This document shows positions 31,519 through 42,579 of a stretch of 64,000 bases of DNA, piece after piece. Source of the DNA: Buddleja alternifolia (Eukaryota; Streptophyta; Magnoliopsida; Lamiales; Scrophulariaceae); the NCBI GenBank assembly GCA_019426215.1, contig CM033403.1:5788012-5852011 (forward strand). The letters run 5' to 3'. The position numbers were made by a program, and so were the translations under genes. The notes under the pieces are model-generated. The model was not told the DNA's origin and ran no database searches. It saw nothing but the letters and a program-made list of their open reading frames with translations. How positions within the stretch are numbered: the first letter of the stretch is position 1; each line of letters begins with the position of its first letter.

Positions 31519-33110
31519 TTACATGCTTTGAACACTATCTGTGATTGGCCACATGAAAGCACTTGATTGAGATGAGCAATTGAGCGTCACAAGAGATGGC
31601 TTAATGAGCAAAGTCGCAACACGTGAGTATGCCAGGTTAGTCATGTGTAATCCATCCCAGTATATGTATTGGTTTGGGTAAGGGCAAACTGGAACTCCTG
31701 GGCTTCCACAAAACCTCGATCTATCGTAATTATATTTTCCTCCGATTCCACAACAAGCTTTCAGTGCCAATTCTCCATTAGGGCCTATATATTACGATAT
31801 ATATACAAGTACATTAATTAACATATATAATTCCTATGAAATCAAAATAAGAATGTAATATATATATACTTGCCTGATATTGCCTGACGAAGAACATCTA
31901 TAACACCACTGTAAATTTCACCATAGTTTATGGTGACATTGGGGAACTCCTTTCTCAGTTCATCCATAGCTTGTTGAAGATCATTGTTTTTTGACAAAAT
32001 AAGATTATTCACACTCTTTAAGCACCCTAAATCATCATAGGCTGTGGAATCATTGCTTGGTAAAGCGGTTAAAATATATGGGTAGCAGCCAAGGGGAGCA
32101 TTTCCAGGAATTATTATTAGCTTGGCGCCCATCCTAATCAACATCTGCATGGCCGAATATAAGAAGCTATTCTTTTATCAACCGAATATAAAAAACTGTA
32201 ATCATATGTAGATAGAATAAATTCAGACTCAAGTAACTACGTACTCTGGTACCATTGATTATTGCACGTATTACATAGGGCACATAATTTCGTACTTCAT
32301 CAATTGATTTGCCCTGGGCCAATGGATAGCCGATGTCATTACCTTCGATGTCGCCCATCAATAGCAGAGAGTTTTCTAGCCTTTTGGCACAGTCTGATAT
32401 AAATGAAATTGAATTATAAATTGTAACCAACTAATTATATATTGATAATATACTAAGAGGCTTATTGTTGTTAAATAAGTGCAGTTGTTGTTACTGTAAC
32501 AAACCTGTTTGCGTTGAGCATATCGAGTTAAGATATTTTTTAAACCAATTTAGCTGAATGCTAAGGGAAATAGCATAAGATGGAATCCTAACGCCTCTGG
32601 ATGCAAAGAATCTCCGGTCAAGAACTGGACTTCTAGCCACTGAAAAGATAACTCCATCATAGCTAACAGAAACATTCATTGACAAATAAGGTGTAATATG
32701 CGGCAGTCCAAAATCCGCAGCTGCAAAATTAACGATGGGCACATGTTACATCAAAAAGAAGAATGATGTTGATGTAGATACATATACTATTCTTTGAAAT
32801 GCTTCGTACATATTCACATACATGCATAGTCGAAGTCAATTAGACCATCTGACCAACGACCAGTAGGCCTTCCGGGAGTAGTGATACCATAAGGCAATCT
32901 TGATGCTGGATTTGAAGACTCGGAAGGGCGAACATGAATTGAGTTGCCAATGTCTGTGAATCCATCTCCAAAGTGGTATAAATACTGAAACGGGCACCTA
33001 GCATTTTGGGATGAAACTGCACGAGCTAGAACTAACAGGAAAAAGCATATGATTTTGAATGAGTAGGAACTTCGTTTGATCAGGTTTTCTCTATTAACAT
33101 GGACCTCCAT
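31519..33110 (-). CDS. GDSL esterase/lipase-like protein lacking the catalytic serine, 5 exons
   Basis: Exons on the minus strand: 33110-32822, 32720-32505, 32393-32245, 32144-31874 and 31784-31519. They sum to 1191 bases, 396 codons plus stop, in frame throughout, the usual length and exon number for the plant GDSL (SGNH) family near At1g28590 and acetylajmalan esterase. Residues 1-34 are a signal peptide, so the protein should be secreted. Block I reads FGDGFTDIGN: catalytic Ser is Gly50 (GGA). Block II has Arg126 for the oxyanion Gly. Block III GDIEGND (Asn187) and block V WDGLH (Asp352, His355) are kept. Introns 1-3 are GT-AG; intron 4 has GC-AG. Intact but probably not a hydrolase by the normal mechanism. 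The start at 33110 is chosen because it begins the signal peptide; an upstream in-frame ATG lies at 33143. Confidence 0.88.
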
Positions 33111-33221
33111 GCTTGATTTAGTTGAAACCTGATAAACAATCATAAAAAGAAAGAGAAAATAAGATTAATAAAATGTTATTGGTTTAAGATCTATGAGAAA
33201 TGAAACTCTTTGAAAAGGCAC

Positions 33222-33234
33222 ATATTTATATATA
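33222..33234 (-). promoter_or_regulatory. TATA box of the GDSL gene
   Basis: TATATATAAATATG-type sequence on the minus strand, about 115 bases before the start codon. This leaves room for a leader of about 80 bases. Confidence 0.45.
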
Positions 33235-33517
33235 TCTCTAATTATATTACAACACTAAGTCATGTATCTCTAATTATATAACAACACTAAGTCGTGGCGT
33301 TTCAAGAACAAAAATCTAGTATGAGGAGATTGAGAGATCTACACCTAATGAACAAGTTAAGAAGAATGCCGTGGCGGAGTAGGAAGCTCCAAGGGCTGGT
33401 ATATATAGTTACGTTCTTGAAAGATCAATTGTACTTCTGGTTATATCAACAATATTTTCAAACACAACTCAATTAAAATGTGCAATTCATGAAACAAGTG
33501 ATTACGCTTATCCTATA
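33235..33517. other. Upstream region of the GDSL gene
   Basis: A 36-bp direct repeat around ATCTCTAATTATAT(T/A)ACAACACTAAGTC is seen at about 33234-33258 and 33263-33293. No gene or further motif is recognised. Confidence 0.45.
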
Positions 33518-34058
33518 TTCTACCAAAAAATAAAATATTAGTGGCAAAATGTCAAGTGATAGTGTCAAAGTCGTCACTAATTCTAAATTTTTTTTTATAA
33601 GAATTTTTATTTTGTCACAAGAATATTGTTTACATATTTAATAGTGTCAAAATTTGGATAGAAGTTGTCATTCTTGATAATTGGTGACAAATACAATTAG
33701 TGACACACCTTTAATAACAACTTAGTGAAAACGCAATTATGGTTGTCACTGTTGATAATTAGTGGCACATGTATAGTAAAATCTTAGTGACAATACAAAT
33801 AGAATGACAACTATAATTATTGTTACCAAGTTATCACTAAAGATGTGTCACTAAATGTCAATAATGATAATAATTTCATTGTCACTAATTATTAAGAGTG
33901 ACAACTTTTATACAATTTTTGTCACTATTACACGTGTAAAACTAATTCTTGTGACAAAACAAAAATGTTTGTTGATAAAAAATTACAATTAGTGACAACT
34001 TTGATATTATCACTTGACATTTTGTCATGAATATAAAAATTTCTTTCTTTTTGTAGTG
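33518..34058. mobile_element. CACTA-like MITE with subterminal GTGACAA repeats
   Basis: The right end read inward on the minus strand is CACTACAAAAAGAAAG, the CACTA-superfamily terminus. The left end is CTACCAAAAAATAAAA. Both arms continue as GGCAAAATGTCAAGTGATA and a GTGTCAAAG(T/C)(C/T)GTCAC-type sequence, so the inverted repeat is about 60 bp with one small gap. Inside, GTGACAA / TTGTCAC occurs many times in both orientations. No transposase. A partial extra copy of the right end lies at 34084-34140. Confidence 0.65.
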
Positions 34059-35969
34059 AAATTATTGTACTAATTATATATATCTAGTGACAACTTTAAC
34101 ATTATCACTTCAAATTTTATCATTGACATTACTTTTTGTTTAATTGATAATTGGTGAATTACCTTGTAATTACATTTGGGTTTCAACTACAATTTCTATC
34201 CATAAATATATGTTTGCACGCATATAATGAAAATGCGAGGGCAGTTTTTTATTATTTATTAGTGTTTTGTTATTGTTGCTCGGCTTGTTATACTTGGGTG
34301 GACGCCAATTTAAACGCGATATTTGTATCATTCCAAGAATTCAAACCATCATTTCAATAGCAACCGAGGGCTGTATCAAATCCTTTCAAAATCTCTCTCC
34401 AACATTTTCATCTTCCAAAGCGTTTTTTTTTTTCCTCAACTCTTTTAACTTCCAAGTGATTTTGTTTCACTTACGAGTTTGTGGAGCGTTGGAGTGGGGG
34501 TCTATGAGTTGGGGAGAATCTCCGGTGAGCTGGGATGGATCTTCCAGTTGGACCTTTTTTTCAATCTAGTTCGCTGAGTATCAAATAAAGTAGATACAGC
34601 TGTTGATTTTTGATGGAGTTATCATGGGGGGGAGAAAGAGCCTTACGGGGGTGCGGCAGCGGTTCCTAGGGGAGGTGATGATGATGGTTAGAGTTTTAAA
34701 TAAAGAAGAACAAGGAAGACCAAGAAGACAAGAGAAAAAATGAAAAAAGAAAAAGAAAGTGAAAGTGAAAGTGAAAATGAAAAATAAGTAAAAAAATAAA
34801 ATTATAATAATACTAATAATATTGAAAATTGAACAAATTATTTACCAACAAACGAGAAAAAAGGGAATGAAAAAGAAAAAGAGCAAGAAAGTGAAAATAA
34901 TTAAAAAAAATAATAATCGAAAATTGAATATTTATTTATCTACAATTTCAAATTTGACTTTGTTTATATTTTTTTGTTATTTTTAATATGTATAATAAAT
35001 ACACCTTTCTATCGCATGAAAGGTAACTTTGAAGTTTTTATATAATATTGTAATAACTTTGCCACACTTGAGGGTATAATCGTACTTGGAAAATGGTCAA
35101 CTACGGTAAAAAAAAATCCCGCCAACTAGGGTATTTTCACCTGATCATAAATTTAGTAACAACCCCGCCAAATAGGGATATTGTCGTCACATCACAAAAT
35201 TGGGTTAACCAGAACCTAGTGTAACTTAACAGAAATTGACGTATGTAAATGCTTGCAAACTACAAGGGATGTGGATGTAATTTATGAAAGATGGGGCGCA
35301 TATTCACAATTAGGCACTTCAATGGGGGGGTGTGGATGTAATTTTCTCTATATTTATTTACGTACCTTTCAGAGAACTTGGATAACTACTTACAAGATGA
35401 GAAATATGATTTGTCTTAAAAGTTCTCTCTTTGTTCATAGTATTTTAGATTGAGATGCGTAATAATGTTTGCTTTCTAAGTTTTTCCTTTTCTTTCTTCT
35501 TTGTTTTTGTTTTGTGTGTGATAAGTTTGACTGAGACTTATTCTGATGGAAAATTAGTCAAAAATTCCTAATCTCTATTTAAAATTAAAAAATCAGTTCC
35601 CACTCATAATATTACGCTCTCCACTCCCTAGTTACTAATATAAGTTTGGATTCACTCCCTACCCACTTGAAAAGACGAAAATGCCGCTCATTTTATTATT
35701 TTTTCGTTCAACTTCTTCTTCACCTCTGTCTTCTCTCTTCTCTTTCCTCTTTTTTTCTTCCTTCACCACAAATCCGATTACATAGACTTTTTGGCAATTG
35801 AAATTGTTCAAAAGTGACACCATTTTGTTCTCCATGATGAAAGGAGCAATCTGAGATCCATATTGACTCTATGCCAAGTACAATTTTTATTTTTATGTTT
35901 GAATTTCATACGAACAGTAACTGCCGTATGCATAAGCTATGTTCGACGTATTTTCAATTGATATTTAAC
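34059..35969. other. Unassigned AT-rich DNA
   Basis: No supported gene in 1.9 kb. A purine-rich stretch at about 34690-34930 includes GAAAGT tandem copies at 34757-34780. A pyrimidine-rich stretch lies at 35700-35770. Two short look-alikes of CCGCCAA(C/A)TAGGG occur at 35119 and 35165. Open frames here are short and of odd composition. Confidence 0.5.
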
Positions 35970-36678
35970 AGTTTTGCGCAATCTTACGAGAAATTCTATA
36001 ACGCGTTGTAACATGCTCGAAATCATAAACCGTTTTTTTCTTTTGAAAATAGACACATAGGGCTTTCTAAATATGTATGTCACTTTATCAAGAAATGTCA
36101 GGTATAAAAAAGTTTTTGATTGAAACATAAGCTAAAATTTAATGATAGTTTTGTGCGACTTCACGAGAAAGTCTGTAGCGCATTGTGGAATGCTTGGAAT
36201 TATAAACCGTTTTTTTTATTTCAAAGTAGACACATAGGTCTTTCATAAAATGTATAACATATTGTCATGAACAATGTAGTATGAAACAGTGTTTTTATTC
36301 AAACATAAGCTAAAAATTTTCTATAGTTTTACGCAATCTTACGAGAAATTTTATAACTCGTTGTGGGATGCTCGAAATCATAAATCGTTATTTTATTTTG
36401 AGAATAAACACATACAGAGTTCTTAATATGTATGACACATTATAAAGATACGTTTAGGATGAAGCAGTTTTGTCTACAAACATAAGCTAAAATTTGTTGG
36501 CAGTTTTGCGTGACTTCACGAGAAAGCTCATAATGCACTGTACGATGCTCGAAATAATAAACTATTTTTTTCTTTTAAAGTTAGATATATAGGGATTTCT
36601 GAAATAGTAGGAAACATTATCAAGAAATGTCTAGAATTAAATAGTTTTTCCTTCAAACATAAGCTAAAATTTATATGC
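35970..36678. repeat. Four tandem satellite-like monomers of 177-178 bp, alternating in type
   Basis: Monomers start at 35970, 36147, 36325 and 36502, each with AGTTTT(G/A)(C/T)G near the start and AAACATAAGCTAAAAATTT near the end. Monomers 1 and 3 share CAATCTTACGAGAAATT, while 2 and 4 share GACTTCACGAGAAAG, so the repeat is organised as dimers. The length is in the range of plant centromeric or subtelomeric satellites. The array passes straight into the next repeat. Confidence 0.8.
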
Positions 36679-38086
36679 ATTCATACGTTGATATTATGTA
36701 CTAATACGTCCTATTAAGTGTACCTATACGTCGATTGATAGAAAATAATACGTCAATTAACTAGCATCCATAAGTCAATTTAAATGTACTAATACGTCAT
36801 ATTAAATGTATTATTACGTCAATTGATAGACAATCATACGTCGTTTTCATAAAATAATACGTCAATTGACCTACAACCATACGTCAATATTATGTATTAA
36901 TACATCATATTAAGTGTATCTATACGTCGATAGATATACAATAATATGTCAATTAACTTGCATCCATACGTCAATTTGAATGTACTAATACGTATGGTTG
37001 CAAGTCAATTGACTAGCATTCATACATCAATTGAAATGTACTAATACGTCATATTAAATGTATTATTACGTCAATAGATAGACAACCATACGTCGTTTTC
37101 AGAAAATTAAACGTCAATTAACTTGCAACTGTACGTCAATATTATGTATTAATACGTCATATTAAGTGTACCTATACGTTGATAGATATACAATAATACG
37201 TCAATTGACTTGCATTCATACGTCAACTGAAATGTACTAATATGTCATATTAAATGTATTATTATGTCAATCGATAGACAATCATACGTCAATTTTAGAA
37301 AATAATACGTCAATTTACTTGCATTCATACGTCAATATTATGTATTAATATGTCATATTAAGTGTACCTATACGTCGATTGATAGATAATAATACGTGAA
37401 TTGACTAGCATTCATACGTCAATTGATAGACAATTATACGTCGATTTTAGAAAATAATACGTCAATTGACTTGCATTCATAGATCAATATTATGTATTAA
37501 TACGTCATATTAAGTGTCCCTATACGTTGATTGATAGACAACAATACATCAATTGACTAGCATTCATACGTCGATTGAAATGTACTAATACGTCATATTA
37601 AATGTATTATTACATCAATTGATAGACAATCATACGTCGATTTAAGAAAATAATACGTCAATTGACTTGCATTCATACGTCAATATTATGTATTAATATG
37701 TCATATTAAGTGTACATATACGTCGATTAATAGACAATAATACATCAATTGACTAACAATCATTCGTCAATTGATATACATTCATACGTCAATATTATGT
37801 ATTAATACGTCATATTAAGTGTACCTATACGTCGATTAATAGACAATAATACGTCAATTGACTAGCATTCGTACGTCAATTGACTCGAATTCATGCGTCA
37901 ATTAATAGACAATCATACGTCGATTTCAGAAAATAATACGTCAATTGACTTGCATTCATACATCAATATTATGTATTAATACGTCATATTAAGTGTACCT
38001 ATACGTCGATTAATAGACAATAATACGTCAATTAACTAGCATTCATACGTTAATTGACTAGAATTCATACGTCAAATGATAGACAA
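36679..38086. repeat. Array of TACGTC-containing short repeats in longer irregular units
   Basis: Several dozen copies of (A/C)ATACGTC, about 20 bases apart, mostly ATACGTCAATTGAC, ATACGTCGATTGATAGACAA and ATACGTCATATTAA(G/A)TGTA. They are arranged in longer units marked by CATACGTCAATATTATGTATT near 36877, 37327, 37676, 37791 and variants. Unit length varies because subunits are gained or lost. The array abuts the truncated integrase of copia A. Confidence 0.85.
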
Positions 38087-38560
38087 TTTCACTATCCTTT
38101 GTGAAGAAAATGGATATAATCATAATTTCTCCTCACCTAAGACTCCTCAACAAAATGAGGTTGTAAAATGGAAATATTGAGTTTTACAAGAAATGGCTAG
38201 AACCATGCTTCATGAATATGACTACCTACCATCGTTTGGGGAGAAGCCATGAACACTGCATGTTACATTTCAAATTGAGTGTTCCTCAAGTCTTTAATTA
38301 GGAGAATCCTCTTTGAATTATGGTATGATAAAGTCCCAAACATATCCTACTTTCGTGTCTTTGTATGTAAATGTTTTATCCTGAATGATAGAGAATATCT
38401 TACAAAGTTTGATTCCAAGGCTGATGAAGGAATTTTCATGGGTTACTCTACTCGTAGCAAATTTATCGTGTTGTCAATAAACGCAAAAGAACTGTTCATG
38501 AATCTATGCATGTTACATTTGCTGAAACTAACCCTTCCACAGCCAAAGAATCTTTGAGCT
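38087..38560 (+). pseudogene. Copia A integrase, C-terminal fragment
   Basis: Recognisable pieces are CEENGYNHNFSSPKTPQQN, EMARTMLHEYD and YFRVFVCKCFILND...FDSKADEGIFMGYS, the end of the integrase core and the GKGY-like C-terminal module. The pieces lie in different frames. The catalytic Glu position of the N-G-V-x-E motif reads Lys. The fragment begins abruptly at the repeat array. Confidence 0.75.
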
Positions 38561-40360
38561 CGGAACCTGCAGGTATAATGGGTACTTCCACCTATAAAAA
38601 ATTTGATATTCCTTCAAAAGATCCGGAAGTTCCAAGTACAAATGTTAACATCAACAATGATTCCGTCAATGAAGAGAAATTGGAAGCTCCAACAAAATCA
38701 GGAACTTCCCGACAAAGAAAATTCAAGCATGCTTCGAGTCATCCAACATATATCATCCTACGAAATCTAAATGCTGGAATTAACACCAGATCCAGTTTAA
38801 AGCAGGATGGGACTAATGCTCCAAACACTGGTAGCTGCGCATTTCTTTCTCTTATAGAACCAAGAAACATTGATAAAGCATTAAATGATGAATCTTGGAT
38901 AAATTCTATGGAGGAAGAACTTGCTCAATTAAAAAAAAAACAAGTTTGGACTTTGGTAAAAAGACCCATTGATCATCCAGCCATTGGTACCAAATGGGTC
39001 TTCAAAAACAAACTCGATGAAAACGGTAAGATAATTCCGAACAAAGCTAGACTGATAGCTAAAGGCTAAAGTCAAGAAGAAGGTATAGACTACGATGAAC
39101 ATACGCTCCGGTAGCTAGACTTGAGTCTATTCATATGTTACTTGCTTTTGCTGCTTTTAAGGAATTCACCCTTTTTCAAATGGACGTCAAAAGTGCCTTT
39201 TTAAATAGTTTCATAAATGAAGAAGTATATGTTGAACAACCTCCTGGTTTTACAAACAATTATTTCCCAAAACATGTTTCAAGCTATCAAAATCTCTCTA
39301 TGGGTTAAAACAAGCTTCAAGAGCCTAGTACAAAAGATTGAGTAAGTTCCTTGTTGATAAAGGATTTTCCATGGGCACTATTGATACCACTCTTTTTTTA
39401 AAGTATCCTAAAATGATCTTTTATTGGTACAAATATACGTTGATGATATCATTTTTGGTGCAACTAACAATGTTTTATGTGAGAATTTCTCAAAAGAAAT
39501 GCAGCAAGAATTTGAGATGAGCTTAATGGGAGAACCGAACTACTTCCTCGGTCTTCAAGTGAAACAAACGTCTACTGGAATTTTCATCTCTCAAGAAAAG
39601 TACACAAAGGAGCTCTTTCCGAAGTTCCAAATGAATGAGTGCAATACAGTGTCAATCCCTATATACACCTCCACGAAACTTGATAAAGATAAGTCTGGTA
39701 AGTCCATCGATGAGAGACACTTTCGAGGTATGATTGTTAGTTTACTTTACTTAACTGGTAATCGTCCGGATATCATGTTTGCTACTTGCCTAAGTGCTCG
39801 GTTCCAATCTGAACCAAAAGAATCTCATCTTATTGCGGTCAAACGAATCTTGAAATATCTAAAAGGAACTGTTGATTATAGACTTTGGTATCCTACTACT
39901 ACTAGCTTTGACCTCATCGGATACTCTAATGTAGACTACGTCGGTTGTAAGGTAAACCGCAAAAGTACCAGTGGAACTTGTCAAATTCTTGGAAAAAGCC
40001 TAGTAGCCCGGTACAGTAAGAAACAAGATGCAATAGCTCTCTAAATCACTGAGGCTGAATATATGGCTCTTGAAAATTGCTATGCTCAACTTTTATGGAT
40101 GAAACAAACTTTGCGAGTTACAACTTTCATTTTGATAAAATTCTAATTTTCTGTGATAACACAAGTGCTATTAGCATTACTAAAAATCTAGTACATCATT
40201 CCATACCAAGCATATAGAAGTAAAAGATTACTTCATTCGGGATCATGTTTAAAAGGAAGATGTTCAAGTTTTCAATTGGCTGATATTTTTACAAAACCTT
40301 TGAGCATTCAACAATTTTAAGAATTAAGGAAAAATTTTGGAATTACAAATTTGCCCTCTC
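38506..40360 (+). pseudogene. Copia A reverse transcriptase and RNase H, broken
   Basis: 38506-39069 holds the linker and the first RT motifs (WVFKNKLDENGKIIPNKARLIAKG), then [13 protein letters not shown] lies at about 39178-39207. YVDDIIFGATN, the active site, is near 39430-39462, in the 39424-40044 frame that continues to RNase H (RKSTSGTCQ). There are further stops and a loss of about 24 bases near 40268 compared with the second copy at 52199. The enzyme would have made element cDNA. Confidence 0.8.
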
Positions 40361-40799
40361 GGTTATAGCAATTAATGTTTTTCCCACCTTTCTCTCAAAA
40401 ATATCTTTTAAAGCGGGATTTGGATTCTCTAAAAAAGGACATGAACCGATAGTCATTAATAACTACCTTCCATCTCCACCTTTTTCTTAGTAAATGGCAA
40501 TTTTCTCGGAGATAGTGCCAAGCAACTGCAAAAGGTAAGTCTATTTATTTCGTTAGTCAAATTCTCTTCCTTTTTGTCAATACCTTCTCTGCAGAAATAA
40601 ATCTAGCCAAGCTTCTCTCATCAATGGCGAACAAGAAATCCACCAGATCCACTCATACCATCTATCCTCCACCAACAACCTCCATGGAACCACCTCACCT
40701 TTCTCCATCGTCATCACCACCATCACCTCTTAACCCTAATACCTCTTCACACATACCTCTGGCTCGCCGTGACAAAAACCCCAACTCTTAAAATACCAT
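39945..40799 (+). repeat. Copia A tail, copy 1 of a duplicated flank
   Basis: RNase H end, spacer and start of the extra ORF up to the ACCAT target site. The same sequence, mid-ninety percent identical by eye, recurs at 52199-53065 directly before copia B's 3' LTR. A candidate 60-nt intron (GTAAGT at 40535, TCTGCAG ending 40594) precedes the extra-ORF start ATG at 40624. Confidence 0.85.
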
Positions 40800-42476
40800 C
40801 GATAGGAAATTTCATGTCAAGATTTTGATGATGACAATTAGGAATCTTGTTAGACCCCAAAGTTATGTACGCTTAAATTTCATAGATACTTGTATAAGCA
40901 TTTGAACATTAGAAATGCATAGGCTTTATTTTATCTTTTACTTTTGACATTCTTAGATCAAGAAGTCTGTTAGATTAAGCGTTTGATACTTTCTGACTCA
41001 GCTTATCAAGACTGCGAAATCTGAAGACTCCAAGCGTCCAAGAAATCAATAGTGAATGAAGTTTGAAGAAGTTCACTCTAAGCGCCTGACATATTCTGAG
41101 TGAGGTGTCAAGTAACGAAGACTGAAGTCTCAAGCGTCTACACTTCTAAATAAAGTCTGAAGACTTTTCCAAGCGTCTAAACATTAAATAAACCTCCAGA
41201 TTAAATGGAACTTTCAGCTCATGAATGAAGCGTCTATCAAATGACAAACATTCTCCTGAAGAGTCAGATCGAAAGGAGTTTAATGCAAATATTCTCAGTG
41301 CATTAAATGCCAACATACATTTAATTCAAATGCATTAAATGTTGATAAGAGCATTAAATGTGATAAGCACTTTCAGACGTACGGAGAAGCCATCCTATTG
41401 GATTGTCAACAATTCAAAGACTGCAGCACCAACTTTTGTGCAGCAGATTTTCAGGAAAAAGGACAAAAGTTGTTCACTCGCGAAAGTGAGAGACAAGCGC
41501 CATTGCATGTGTCAAACGGACACTTTTTCCAAGAATGCCTATAAATAGGACTTCAACAACAAGACAAATATATAGAATTATTATCAACCAAATTGCTGTT
41601 GCATTGAAGTCTGATTCCTTAAACTTTCAGAAAAGCTAGAATACTCAAGAAAATATTCTCTTTGCTTTTCATCAAATCCTGAGACAATCAACCCAATATC
41701 TCAAACATTCTTTTTGAATAAACTACTCTACTACTGAGATATTCCAGTTTTTTGAACTTCATCAAAATCAAACAAACTCTTTTAGAAAAACCACTATCCA
41801 AGCCTCGCGATCTGTGTGAAGTCGAAGTTGGATACTTGCATTATTTCTGGGTGAAAGAAGCAAGGGGATTGAAGTGATTTAGTGCAGAAATCTGTGTGAT
41901 CAAGGAACTCAAGTCATCAACATCCATCTCTCCTTAATTTGTAGAAGATTCTGTGTGATTCTTTGAGAATCATTTTAGTGGATTGCCTCTAAGTATTCGA
42001 GGAGAAGAAGGACGTAGTTGGGATTACACCACCCAATGAACCTTACAAATATTGTGTCATTTACTTTTCAGTCAATTCTTTTATCTATCATATCATTGCA
42101 TAAATTGATTAAGTAAAACACAATTAAACGCTAAGCAACTAAGAAACCTCTTGTGACGCTAAAGCTTTTAAAAGAAGACTACAAAAATCATTCCGCTGTG
42201 CTAACACTGACTAAAGAACTGAACGCTTAACCTACTTGGTCAAAGTATTCAAATCTTTAAGTCTGAGTTAACTTCCTACAAAACAGTCTTTATCAGACGC
42301 TTAGCCAAAGCGCCAATATTTTTAAGTGAACGCTTAAGTCAAGCGTCTATCTTTTCAAGCGTCCAAAAATCTTTTAGTACCAAACTTTTTGAAGTCGAAA
42401 AAAACTTCAGAGTCTATTCAACCCCCCCCCCCCCCCCCCCCGTCTAGACCCTTTTGTATGCCACTTGGGACCAACA
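40800..42476 (+). repeat. 5' LTR of copia B, 1677 bp
   Basis: Begins CGATAGGAAATTTCATG (TG mutated to CG; the 3' LTR has TG) and ends GGGACCAACA. TATAAATAGG at 41540-41549. A run of 20 C at 42422-42441 lies near the 3' end. It is rich in AAGCGTC and GACGCT. Confidence 0.9.
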
Positions 42477-42478
42477 AG

Positions 42479-42490
42479 TGGTATCAGAGC
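42479..42490 (+). other. Primer-binding site of copia B, initiator tRNA-Met type
   Basis: TGGTATCAGAGC, perfect, two bases after the LTR end. Confidence 0.92.
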
Positions 42491-42579
42491 GGTTAAAATT
42501 GAAATTTTAAAATTTCCAAGCATAACTGCTTGTTTAGATCCTTTTCTTTCAAAATCTAGTTGCGTTTAAATTTTTCGAT

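Noticed and set aside
34267..34569. 100-codon plus-strand frame
   Set aside because: Low-complexity Phe/Ser/Trp composition, no start context and no likeness.
36679..38086. Regularly spaced short repeats that look like a CRISPR array
   Set aside because: Repeats vary, spacers are themselves repeated, there are no cas genes and the setting is a plant nuclear genome. It is a degenerate minisatellite.
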